Of a DNA stretch of 64,000 bases, positions 1-11,100 are shown piece after piece; positions within the stretch are counted from its first letter, which is position 1; the number at the start of each line of letters is the position of its first letter. Below the pieces are notes generated by a model that was not told the DNA's origin, ran no database searches, and worked only from the letters and a program-made list of their open reading frames with translations. The position numbers were made by a program, and so were the translations under genes. Source of the stretch: Alopecurus myosuroides (Eukaryota > Streptophyta > Magnoliopsida > Poales > Poaceae). Where the stretch lies: positions 80,536,392-80,600,391 of the forward strand of contig CM054058.1 of NCBI GenBank assembly GCA_028641055.1. The letters run 5' to 3'.

Positions 1-217
1 CATCCAATGTTCATGATCAGGAAACCTTGATCATCTGTTTAATCAACGAGCTAGTTAAAAAAGAGGCTTCACTAGGAACGTCGGTTTGTTTATTAATCGC
101 ACATGTATCAACGTTTCCGGTTAATACAATTCTAGCATGAGAAATAAACATCTATCATAAACAAGGAATAATATATAATAAACACTTTATTATTGCCTCT
201 CGGGCATATTCCCTTCA
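1..217 (-). repeat. Angela 3' LTR, partial
   Basis: First 217 bases of the 3' LTR in element orientation, beginning TGAAGGGAATATGCCC on the minus strand. It is collinear with 26097-26313 of the 5' LTR. The rest lies beyond the left edge. Confidence 0.93.
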
Positions 218-236
218 GTCTCCCACTTGCACTAGG
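218..236 (-). other. Angela polypurine tract
   Basis: Read on the minus strand this is a purine-rich stretch (AAGTGGGAGAC) ending directly against the TG of the 3' LTR. This is where plus-strand DNA priming occurs in LTR retrotransposons. Confidence 0.8.
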
Positions 237-250
237 GGCAATAATCTATA

Positions 251-2513
251 TTACATAGTGATGAATCTAACACCCATTGAGTTCTGGTGTTTATCATGTT
301 TTGTCCTTGAGAGAGTTTTAGTCAACGGATCTGCCACATTCAGATCCGTATGTACTTTGCAAATCTTCACATCCCCATCTGCGACATGTTCACGGATGGA
401 GTGAAAACGGCGCTTGATATGCTTGGAATTCTTGTGAGACCTTGGTTCCTTAGCATTGGCTATGGCAGCATTGTTGTCACAATAGATAACCATTGGATCC
501 AACGCACTCGGAACCACGCCTAGTTCGGATATGAACTCTTTCATCCAAACTGCTTCCTGTGTTGCCTCCGAGGCAGCAACATATTCCGCTTCTGTTGATG
601 ATCCCGCCACCACGGATTGCTTGGAACTCCTCCAGCTTACAGCTCCTCCATTCATAATAAATACGTACCCGGACTGAGACTTAGAGTCATCCGGATCAGT
701 GTCGAAGCTAGCATCGACGTAACATCTTGCGACGAGCTCTTCTTCACCGCCATATACGAGAAACATATCCTTAGTTCTTCTCAAGTACTTTAGGATATTC
801 TTGACCGCAGTCCAGTGTTCCAAACCTGGATTGGATTGGTACCTACTAGTCAAACTAATAGCATGTGCCACATCCGGTCTTGTACATAGCATAGCATACA
901 TGATAGAACCTATGGCTGAAGCATAGGGAGTCTTATTCACCTTTTCTCTATCTTCTGATGTAGCTGGACATTGAGTCTTACTCAACGTCTTGCCTTGCAA
1001 CATAGGTAGGAACCCTTTCCTACTATCTTCCATTTTGAACTTCTTCAAAATCTTGTCAAGGTATGTACTTTGCGAAAGTCCAATTAAGCGTCTTGATCTA
1101 TCCCTGTAGATTTTGATGCCCAATATATAAGCTGCTTCACCGAGGTCTTTCATCGAAAAACTATTGTTCAAATAACCTTTTACGCTTTCTAAAAGTTCTA
1201 TATCATTTCCAATCAACAATATGTCATCCACATATAGTACCAGAAATGCTACAGAGCTCCCACTCACTTTCTTGTAAATACAAGCTTCTCCGTATGTTTG
1301 GACAAATCCAAAACCTTTGATCACCTTATCAAAACGGAGGTTCCAACTTCGGGATGCTTGCTTCAGTCCATAAATGGAACGTTGAAGCTTACACACCTTG
1401 TCAGCATCCTTAGGATCAACAAAACCTTTGGGTTGCATCATATACAACTCTTCCTCAATGTCACCATTAAGGACCGCCGTTTTGACATCCATCTGCCATA
1501 TTTCATAATCGAAAAATGCAGCAACTGCTAACATAATTCTAACTGACTTAAGCATCGCTACTGGTGAGAAAGTCTCATCATAGTCAACTCCTTGAATTTG
1601 CCGGAAACCTTTTGCGACAAGTCAAGCTTTATAGACGGTCACATTACCATCAGCGTCACTTTTCTTTTTAAAGATCCATTTGTTCTCAACGGCCTTGCGG
1701 TCATTGGGTAAATCCACCAAAGTCCAAACTTGGTTTTCGTACATGGATCCTATTTCGGATTTCATGGCTTCAAGCCATTTGTTGGAATCTGGGCTCATCA
1801 TCGCTTCCTCATATGTCGCAGGGTCATCAGCTCCATCTACCATGAAGTTTAATACGGTATCTCCATACAGTTCAGGAGCTGTACGCTCCCTAGTTGACCT
1901 GCGAGGTGCGGTAGTTTCCTCTATTGGAGTTTCATGATCTTGATCATTATCTCTCTCTTCAACTGACGGGGTCGGCTCCGGAACAACTTTCGGCGCTGCG
2001 CTACTCGCCATTCCAAGAAGAGAAGGTTCAATAACCTCGTCGAGTTCTACCTTCCTACTGTTCACACCCTTCGAGAGAAACTCCTTCTCCAAAAAGGATC
2101 CATTCTTGGCAACGAAAATCTTGCCTTCGGATCTGTGATAGAAGGTGTACCCTATTGTTTCTTTAGGGTATCCTATGAAGACGCATTTTTCTGCTTTGGG
2201 TTCGAGTTTATCAGGTTGAAGCTTCTTCACATAAACATCGCATCCCCAAACTTTTACAAATGACAGCTTAGGTTTGTTTCCAAACCAAAATTCATACGGT
2301 GTCGTTTCAACGGATTTAGATGGTGCCCTATTTAAAATGAATGCAGCGGTCTCTAGTGCATAACCCCAAAACGATAGTGGCAAATCTGTAAGAGACATCA
2401 TAGATCGAACCATATCTAATAAAGTACGATTACGACGTTCGGAAACACCATTACGCTGTGGTGTTCCGGCAGGTGTGAGTTGTGAAACTATTCCACATTG
2501 TTTCATATGCATG
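251..2513 (-). pseudogene. copia pol, 3' part: integrase C-terminal half, reverse transcriptase, RNase H
   Basis: Second half of the Angela polyprotein, continuing after the gypsy insertion. It starts inside the integrase core; the motif GTPQRNGVSERRNRT carries the catalytic Glu. The copia integrase C-terminal region follows, then RT (DVKTAVLNGDIEEELYM, LYVDDILLIG with the YVDD active site) and RNase H (VDASFDTDP, STEAEYVAASEA). It ends VADPLTKTL... just before the PPT, the normal copia end. One in-frame TGA at 1622-1624 (minus) interrupts the KARLVAKG-type motif before RT. It looks like CGA to TGA decay, and frame is kept on both sides. The coding function is lost because of this stop and the 9.9-kb insertion upstream. 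Confidence 0.93.
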
Positions 2514-2518
2514 CCACA

Positions 2519-3070
2519 TGTCGAGACATCGTAGTAGTTTTCATAGACGGGGGTGCCATGAGACTACGGTAGAGACGTGGGGTAACGGGATCGCGTGGTG
2601 GACAGTGAACACGGGATTTACCCAGGTTCGGTACGTCGCGACAGTACGACGTGCCTACTCCTGCACTTCTCACTAATCAGGACTAAAGCCTGGATACAGG
2701 ATTACAATGTGAGGTTTAGATCTAGCTACTCGCAGAGGATCAACTTCTCGGCGAGTTAGCCTACAACTTCTCTGTTATTCGTTGGTTGTTAAACTTATCT
2801 CCCGTCCGGCTTTATATAATAGCCGGATTAGGGCTTACAGAATAGGAAACCTAAAAGACTACGGTAACTATTACTTGGAAAGTAAGGAATCCGTCTTCTC
2901 CTCCAAGCCAGATCACGTGGGCCGTGATCCGGGTCCTTCTAGAATCCGGCTTCCGTGCGTCGAGTTACTGGGCCGCCCAATGGACCACAGCCCACTACCA
3001 GTTGGGCCACCCTGGTAACCAGGTACTTTGACTACCATCTTATATACCCCTATGCGGTATATATCCGACA
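2519..3070 (-). repeat. gypsy copy 1, 3' LTR
   Basis: 552-bp LTR with TG...CA ends. It differs from the 5' LTR (11828-12379) at 6 of 552 sites by direct reading. A TATA motif (TATATAAAGCC on the minus strand) lies near 2811-2820. Confidence 0.95.
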
Positions 3071-3086
3071 GTAGCCCCCAAGAAGG
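3071..3086 (-). other. gypsy copy 1 polypurine tract
   Basis: Minus-strand CCTTCTTGGGGGCTAC abuts the TG of the 3' LTR. It is identical in position and core (TTGGGGGC) to the tract before the second copy's 3' LTR. Confidence 0.75.
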
Positions 3087-3462
3087 ATTAAAACTCCGTT
3101 TTGCCGTCTTTCGCCAAATGCGCTTTGTCCGAGAAATTTCAATCAGCAGTCTTGATTCTTCTTATTCTTCTTTTGAAAAAGATGGTAATGTGAAACTCGG
3201 AATCCTGAAAATCCGGCTTTTCTCTCGCGATCCTTCGCGGAGAAGGAACTTCTTACGTCAGCGCTTGAAACGTGCTGACGTAAGGGACGCTTGGGTTTCA
3301 CGCGGGAAACCCAGCAACGTATCTCTGACAGATTCTCACGGGAAACGAGGAGATAGCTATCATTACCCTGTCGTTTCATTTCCCGGATTTTCCGGCGAGT
3401 GACACGCGTTGATCATCCAACGGTCAAAATAGCCGTTGGCACGTATCTTGACGGATTTCTGG

Positions 3463-3471
3463 CTATAAGTA
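3463..3471 (+). promoter_or_regulatory. TATA box of the antisense gene, copy 1
   Basis: CTATAAGTA on the plus strand, about 146 bases upstream of the start codon at 3609 and outside the LTR. The matching site in the second copy reads CTATTTATAG. This suggests the antisense gene brought its own core promoter. Confidence 0.55.
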
Positions 3472-3608
3472 GCCGTCTTCGTCCCCGCTGAAAATCTTCC
3501 GCACTCTCACTGTCCAGGCCATTGCCGCGCACAAGCTCTCGAGCGAAGAACCGTCCCAAGCGCACATCTCACCCAGAGCACACCGGAGACGCAACGCGCC
3601 GCCACCAA

Positions 3609-6554
3609 ATGGCAACCTCGCCGTCTTCCCCCACTCGCTCCGCCGCGCTCACCATCGACGACATCATCGGCGACCTGGATCCGCAGCTAGGATCTCCAAA
3701 GCCCACCGGCGGCGAGCCGAAAAAGACCGCGGCCTCTGCGGCGGGCGGAGAGGATCTTTCCGCCGCCGCGAACGTTGCGGGCTCGAGCCCCGCACCCTCC
3801 CCGCCGTTCGCTCCCGAGACGGCGGAGGAGAAGATCTAGTTTCTCGGCGACGAGCTCGCCGCCGTGGAAGCTGCTGCGTCCGCCTGGCGGAGCGGATGAA
3901 GAGGTGGAAACTGCAGGCAATTGGATTGCCTGCAGCATTCCACCAGCCCTCCTTCCAAACCTGGAAAAGGAGGGTCTAATTCTCAAAGGGAAATGGCGGC
4001 TCCCTGAGGACGAGAACGAGCCGATGCCGAAAGACGGCGAAAGGGTCCTTCTTTCCTCCCATCTCTTAAGAGGTATGGGACTTCCGCCTTCTGCTTTCTT
4101 CCTCCAAATCCTCTCCCACTATAACATCCAACCTCACAACCTGCCACCCAATTCCATTCTCTATATGCCGGGTTCCAGGCCTTATTTGAGGGCTACTTAG
4201 GTTTAGAACCTAGGTTAGATTTTTGGATGTATTGTTTCGGGGTTAAGCGGAACTCCTCGGAGGGCGCACTCCCGACTTGCGGAACCATCTCCTTTACTCT
4301 TAGGAGGTTTAGGGAAGATTGGTTCCCTAAGATCAAGACATCGGAATCCGTCAAATTTTGGACGGGTTCCTTCTTCTACCATCCCGATGTGCCTTTCCCA
4401 AAAAAGGCCATCGGGGTTCCACCTTTTTCCAACACAGCTGCTGTTCCTCAAGACAATTGGGGAACAGAAGCCGTCCAGGTTCTGCCGCCTGATTTTCTAA
4501 GGATCAAGCGGCGCATCGCTAAGCTCACTTCCTCGATCCACCTCTAACCGGCATGGACACGGTCCTTTGCTGGCTAGATAGGCGGATCCAGCCGTTGGCC
4601 AATCACGGTGGCCGCCTTCTTTGCGACTACACGGGTGCCAACGACCCAATGCGGACAACCATCAAAGATTGGTCCCAGAGGGATCTTCGGCGGCGCGTAA
4701 ACCAGTTGGTCGCATCTCGCGATCAATACGAAGCGAATCGGCCGATGTATACGGCCGACAATCCGGTTCCCAAGGTATTTTTTCCGTCATTTGGGTAGAG
4801 TTTTAACATTCTTTCTCGGATTTTTTCGCTTCTAACTCTGATTTTTCTTTCCAACAGTTCGCTGATCTTCCAGACTCGGAGCTAGCCTCCGAAGCTGAGC
4901 TGGATGCGTTGCATACCGCCACTACAGGTGGGCGCAAGCGCAAGAAGATTTCTTCCTCTGAGGAAGTTATCGACCTTGACAGAATTCCCGTCGCCACTTC
5001 CAGGTTAGATCGTCCGGGTTCTTTTTCTTTCATGGAAACTTTTCTTCCATTTTCGGAGTTTTAACTTTCCGGGTTTTTTGTTTTTAGGCTGCCTCCCTCC
5101 AACCTAAAGCCGAAGAAGCTGAAGAAACACAAAGTTGTTTCCAGCCGAGGCGGTCAACCTTCTCCCGTCATCGCCGCGGACACACCGTCCATGATGGCGG
5201 AAGAGCACGCTGCAGCCCCCACCACCAAGCCGCTGGAGCCCAGCCAGCCCATTGTGTCGAACACGAACACGAGGGAAAGGGCGGCTCCAGAGGTGGGAAA
5301 ATCTTCTCGGACTTTCGACGAGGAAATTCCCACCTTTGACAAGGACTTCAAGATTATCAATGACGGCCTAAGCGCGGCCGGAACCCTTTTTGCGGAATAC
5401 GCAAAAGGATTCAAAGAAAACTTGGCGGGTTTGCAATGAATGAGCCAGGTATGTAACTCTAGCCCCCAAGCATAAAACAAAATGCATGCTTTTTTGCTTT
5501 GATGCTTTTTGTAATCATTCTTTTCCTTGCTATGTTCCAGTAAACCGCCGAAGCCATTAACATGGAAGTTTTCAACAAACTCTCCATCAAGAATAAGGAA
5601 GTTAGAAGTCTTCTTTCTATTCTTGAACAGAGAGAGGCGGAGCTGGCATCGTCTCAGCTCGCGTTGTTGGAAACAACAGGTAAAAATTTGTCCTCTGAAG
5701 TTTTCGATTTAACTTTTTGTCTAAGTACTTTTCCGGGAGTGTTCTGAACTCGGAAATTTCCTTGCTTTTCAGCTGCTTTGGCTGAGGCCAAGCAAATAGC
5801 TGAAGACGCCGGCAATGCCGAAAATCTCCGAAAGGAGAATTTGGATCTTCACAAGGATCTTGTGAAGACCCGAAAAGATTTGGAGGCCAGCAATCTGGCC
5901 CTTGGAGTTGCTAATTCCAAGGCTTCCGAACAGGCGGAGAAGGTCAAATCCACCATTTAGGATTTGGAAAACGCTCTAAACCTTCGCCTGGAGGAAATCT
6001 CCGAGATTGACAAGCTTATCGGTAAGTTACTGATACTTTTACCATTCTTCCATGTCTTGCTTTCTTTCTCTGTTTTTTCACCTAACCCTTTTGGTTGTTT
6101 TGTCGGAAAAAACAGGAGATACCCCAGATGGCACTCGGATTGAAGGGATCCGGGCCTTTGGGAAGACATGGACTTCGATCAGAGCTGCTGGTATGCAGCT
6201 GGTCAATAAGTTTCTTCCCGCAAGGACTGGGGAGTTCTCGGAAGTGAAAAACTTCCGGGTGCTATCATGGAGGTGGCGGAGTCCAGGGAATCCACCCTAC
6301 GCTCCGCTGCACGGGGTGGTGCACGCATGGCTCTCGGCCTTATGCGTATGCACTACCCTGGTGCAAAATCTTGGCGCGTGGCGTCCCGTGTCCCTCAAGG
6401 ATACACGGAAACTCAGCGAAATACAATCTTTGATGAAATCAAAGGCCACGCCACCCAGATTGCTTCCATGGTGAATATCTCCGTCACTTATCCAGAAGAG
6501 TAGGTCCCTGCAGCCCCCGAGGATGACAGCAGCGAGGAGGAGTCGGATGATTGA
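3609..6554 (+). pseudogene. antisense PF04195-like gene carried by gypsy copy 1, broken
   Basis: Counterpart of the intact gene at 46273-49203, lying antisense to its host element. The start codon at 3609 (MATSPSSPTR) and the exon-intron layout are kept: for example intron 1 at 4775-4857 (83 bp, AAG|GT...CAG|), and acceptors or donors near 5004, 5087, 5449, 5540, 5681, 5773, 6020 and 6115. The frame is broken by a TAG at 3837-3839, a frameshift near 4535, a TGA just before the MSQ codons (near 5438), a TAA opening exon 4, a TAG in exon 5 (near 5958) and a TAG near 6500. Many are CAA/CAG/CGA to stop changes, consistent with cytosine-methylation decay. It is a non-functional relic, and comparison with the second copy gives the exon structure. 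Confidence 0.85.
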
Positions 6555-7143
6555 AGAGCTCCCTTAAACCTGGATGGGGAAAGTAGACAATGGGAGCATT
6601 ACTGTTCTTTCAATGTAATTCAAATTGTAATGCTTCTATTTGTATGAATGAAAACTCCGCCTTTTGCAGTCTTAATTATGAAATTCTTTGCAAGGTTTTC
6701 GGATTTTACTATTCCTTTATCTTCTAAGTTCTCTGGCATATATGTTTTAACTGTCCTTAGTGTTTGAAATGGCTCAAATAGCAATATGAATCGTCATGCC
6801 GAGTAACTGGGTGTAACCAATCAGTTTAAACTCGGAAACATGGATCATGCTAAAGACATTTTTACTAACTAGCTCCAGTAACCCAACACAGACGCGATCA
6901 GATAATGCTTAGAGAAACAAGGAATTTTTTAAATGAAACTTGGGCACGCAGGCAATTCAAGTTTCATTTAGCCATTAACAGGCTGAAAAAATCATTCAGT
7001 TTTTTAACTCCGAGTACGCAGGCACAATTCGGGTTAACATTGAGTGTTTTGCAAGATCATTGGGAAATAGAGAAGGTGGAACCATGCTTTGTACTGTAAT
7101 AAACTTGTAAAAACATGGATACCAAAATTCCGACAACTTTATT
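6555..7143. other. junction between truncated pol and antisense gene, copy 1
   Basis: No coding sequence. On the plus strand it is the likely 3' untranslated region of the antisense gene; AT-rich motifs such as TTTGTATGAATGAAAA near 6639-6654 could act in polyadenylation. The same stretch exists at 45684-46272 in copy 2. Confidence 0.6.
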
Positions 7144-8157
7144 TCATGATCTCAAAAGATGTTTACATAGATATTGAACTAAGTATAGAAGGGACATAAC
7201 TGCTAGATACTCCAAGGCCTTCGCTATCCACTTGAACTGATCGGATTTCTTCAGCAACTTGTAGAGTGGTAAGGCTTTATCCCCCAGCCGACTAATAAAT
7301 CTGCTGACGGCAGCGGCGGAACCCGTCAATCTTTGGACATCTTTCACGCACGTAGGCTTTGAGATGTTCAAGATGGCTTTGATCTTTTCCGGGTTAACTT
7401 CTATTCCTCTGTGAGAAACGATGAAACCCAGAAGTTTTCCTGAGGGAACCCCGAATACACACTTAGATGGATTTAACTTCATCTTGTAAGTGCGCAAGTT
7501 TTCGAAAGTTTCTCGCAAATCCTCAAGGAGTGTATCTTTTTCCTTGGTTACGACAGCGATATCGTCCACGTAAACATGGACGTTTTTGCCAATCTGACTA
7601 TGCAAACAACGTTGCATGCAACGCTGGTAGGTTGCACCTGTGTTCTTCATGCCAAATGGCATGGTTACGTAATAGTACGTCCCGTACGGGGTTATGAAAG
7701 AAGTTTTAATTTGATCTTCTTTTTTCATGCGTATTTGGTGGTACCCGGAGTATGCATCCAAAAAGCATAAAAGCTCGGAGCCTGCAGTGGCATCTATTAT
7801 TTGATCGATTCGCGGTAACGCGAACCTATCTTTCGGACACAATTTGTTCAAGCCTGTGTAATCTATACACATTCTAAGAGCAGTAGTGTCTTTCTTCGGT
7901 ACTAATACCGGATTTGCGGACCAATCAGTGTGGATTACTTCCTTGATGAAATCCGCTGCTAGAAGCCGGATAATTTCCTTGCCAATAGCCTTCCGTCCTC
8001 TTCCGTCAAATCGACGGAGACCTTGTTTGACGGGTTTTGATCCTGGAATCACCTTGAGTTGGTGCTCAGCAAGTTCCCTGGGTACGCCTGGCATGTCAGC
8101 TGGACACCAGGCAAAAATATCCCAGTTCTCACGGAGGAACTCGATGAGCTCGCGTTC
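7144..8157 (-). CDS. gypsy reverse transcriptase, truncated, downstream of UAG, copy 1
   Basis: In frame with gag-protease after the UAG at 8158-8160. The first residues resemble the pre-RT segment (ELIEFLRENWDIFAWCPADM), followed by the RT fingers and palm (PVKQGLRRFD, NPVLVPKKD, LRMCIDYTGLNK, FLDAYSGYHQI) and the YVDD active site (VHVYVDDIAVV). The thumb ends with KSDQFKWIAK, then about 25 unrelated residues to the stop at 7144. RNase H, integrase zinc finger and integrase core are absent. The second copy ends at the same place with nearly the same tail, so the truncation is a family feature. Expression would need read-through of the UAG, a separate mRNA or internal initiation. None of these can be shown here. 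Confidence 0.85.
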   Translation of the reverse strand, partial: ERELIEFLRENWDIFAWCPADMPGVPRELAEHQLKVIPGSKPVKQGLRRFDGRGRKAIGKEIIRLLAADFIKEVIHTDWSANPVLVPKKDTTALRMCIDYTGLNKLCPKDRFALPRIDQIIDATAGSELLCFLDAYSGYHQIRMKKEDQIKTSFITPYGTYYYVTMPFGMKNTGATYQRCMQRCLHSQIGKNVHVYVDDIAVVTKEKDTLLEDLRETFENLRTYKMKLNPSKCVFGVPSGKLLGFIVSHRGIEVNPEKIKAILNISKPTCVKDVQRLTGSAAAVSRFISRLGDKALPLYKLLKKSDQFKWIAKALEYLAVMSLLYLVQYLCKHLLRS

Positions 8158-11100
8158 CTATTTGTCAGTCATCCCAGTCCCTACGACGACAAATTTTGTC
8201 GGATCTTTGGGATCTAGGATTACCTGTCTTGTATTCTCGGATGCCTTGAAGCTGTCTGTCGGCTTCCGAGTTTCTTTTCCTGCCGTCATTTCTGTCGGCG
8301 ATACCTTCTTGGCCAATTCCTTCAGTTCTTCCTTTGCTATGACTCTCTGAGCGCAAAGGGCGTTTTCTTTCTCCAACTCATTTGCCAGCTTGAAATCACC
8401 GGCTATGGTGATTACTTCTCCTTTGGGTCCTGGCATCTTCAGCTTGTTATAGATATAACAGGATCTTGCCATGAATTTGGCGAAAGCTGGACATCCGAGT
8501 ATTGCGTGATACACGCTTTCGAACGGCACTACTTCGAAGGATACTTTTTCCTGCCGGAAGTGATCTTTATCTCCGAAGGTGACATCTAGGGAAATTTCTC
8601 CTAGGGATCGTGCTTGTCTGCCAGGAACAATGCCATGGAAGCATATGTTGCTGTAATTGAGCTGGGACTCGGAAATCTTCAGATGCTTCAGTGTATCCAG
8701 GTACATTATGTTAATACTGGATCCTCCATCCATCAGCACTCTTCTTAGCCTAGTATTTTGGACAATAGGGCTTACGACAAGAGCTTGTGTGCCGGGTTCA
8801 GGGATATTCCCGGGATGATCGGACTGATCCCAGGTAATTGGTGTGTTGGAGTACTTCAAGAATTTCAGGGTTGCCGGAACAACCGCGTTTATTTCTCGAA
8901 GTGTTCTTTTGGCCACCTTTGCTGACGGAGTTGTTAGGAATGTTAGCATTGCTTCTCCATCAACTCTCAGAAATTTGGGTTCGCCCTTTCGCTGCTGTTC
9001 CTGGATTTTTTCATCAGTGTCCGATTCACTGTCTTCTTTGTCAGCTTCTGGCTTTTGTTTAGCAGGTTTCCTCTTGGAACCCTTCCCCTTACTTCCGGAT
9101 CCTGCACTGCCTTTCATGTGCTTATTCAGCCGGCATTGCGCGTTTGTATGGGTGGGTTTCCCAAATTGTGAATGGTGGACACAGGGTTCCGACTTAATCC
9201 TCTCCCACTCTTCTGGAGTGTAGTTGATTGGATCTGGATTGCGTCCTTTCCACTTATTCCCTTTGTCACTTCCAAAGGCTATGTTGACCTCTTTGGGTTT
9301 TGTCGTTGTTTCTGGAGTTCCTTTTTTGTCAGAACGAGGTGTTTTCTTGGCAAGTATTAGTGATTCAATGTTGCCTCCTCTTGCTCTGATGTCGTCTTTG
9401 GCTGCAGCATGTTCATTGGCGGTTGTGAGCATAGATCCGAGATCTTTGTGCTGTTTGGAACCAACCATGAACGGTACAAGTCCGGGTTTTAGGCCATTGA
9501 CGAAAGCATGCATTGCTTGTACGTCAGTTACTCCAGAACAACTATTCTTCATTGCCGTCCATCTGGGGATGAAATCCACGTATGGTTCGTCCTCAAATTG
9601 GGTGCAACGGCTCAGCTGGTTGATGCTATTCGGGCGTTTGTACGTTCCCCGGAAATGCTGAGTAAATACTCTAGCCATATCATCCCAGCTGTCGACAGTT
9701 CTTGATGGTAATCCATTGATCCAATATCTGGCTCCAACCAGTAACATTAGGGGAAGAAACTTGACAGCTTCCAGGTCTATCCCATTGTTAATCTGGACGG
9801 CTGTATAGTAGTCTGAGAGCCAGGTATCCGGGTTTGTGCTGCCGGTATATTTCTGGTACGTTGGACCCACTTTGGCGAAGCCAGAATGTAGGGTTATCCT
9901 TCGGATCCTGTCAGTGAAACACTTAGGACCAAAGTATAGATCGTCCTTTTCTACTCTATCGATGTGTGCAGAATATCTTCCGGCTAAATGGACAGAGGGG
10001 GATCTGCTCCTCTCTTTTCCATTGTTGCGCGGACGCGCTTTTCCGGGATTATTTCTATCTCTTCCGTGATCACGTCCTTTTGGATTAGGCGGAGTTCTGC
10101 TCCTGTGCCTTTCTTTATCCTTAGGAGGTGTCCGGGATCTCTCACGTCTGTGAGGTATGTCGCATCTTCCGGCTTTCTCAGCTGGGTTTCTCGGAGGTGG
10201 CATTGTTTTGCCGTCATTCCGGTATTTTTCTTCCCGATCGTGGGGTTTGAGTCCACCTTTCGGGGGATGGGATCCGGTTCTTGACGCTTCATCCCTATTG
10301 TCGGGGTTTTTCTTGTCTTTTCTCGGATCCTCTTTTTTATCCTTTGAATTGTCTGAATCTCCAGGTTCTTCTGGTCCGGGTGCTCCAGCGGCGCAAGTAG
10401 CTGTTTTGCATAGGGCTGAGTTATCGTGCAGTCTTCCTGATCGCTCTTGGCCCCGCTGTTGTTGTTGCAATGCTTTTCCTAGGAAAGCATACACCCCTTG
10501 AAGTTTTTCACCATTGGAGTACATATCATTGTTCAAGATGGCGAATGCTGCTTCCGCATTTTCTGCTGCGGTTTTGTATATTGGTTCGCCTCTGGCATCT
10601 TTGTCGTTTACCTGCTTTTGCCAAGATGGGTTGTGAAACCTTTCTTTTGGCGGAAGTACTTCCGGTCTTACGATTCCGGGTAACCTTGTAGGTTTTATAC
10701 CAGATCTATTCTTTCTCTCGTATTCCTCTATTTCTTCCTTCATGACCTTGATGTCATTCTGGGTTTGTTGGAGGTGTTGCCGAAATCTGAGTAGATGTTG
10801 CTGTTGCCTTTGGAAAGCTCGTCTCCTGGCTTCCAGCATCTCAGGGGGTTCATCTGGTCCCACTGGCGTTTGCAACAGATCCTGTTCTTCTTGTTCTGTC
10901 ATTATTGGAACAAGGATTTCCTTTGTTTTCTTCTCCGCGGGCTTTATTCCGCTTACGTCTCCTACTTCCGGGTTTTCTTCGGCTGCCTCAGCCAGTTTCT
11001 TCTTCCGGATCTTGTACTGGAGCTTTTTGGCGGTTTTATGCTTTTTCTTGGAAGATGGAGGCTTTTTGACAGGCTCGTCTTCCGTCAATTCCTTGACATT

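Noticed and set aside
2782..3018. 78-codon plus-strand ORF, repeated at 12091-12327
   Set aside because: It lies in both LTRs of gypsy copy 1, antisense to the element; repetition comes from the LTR, not selection.
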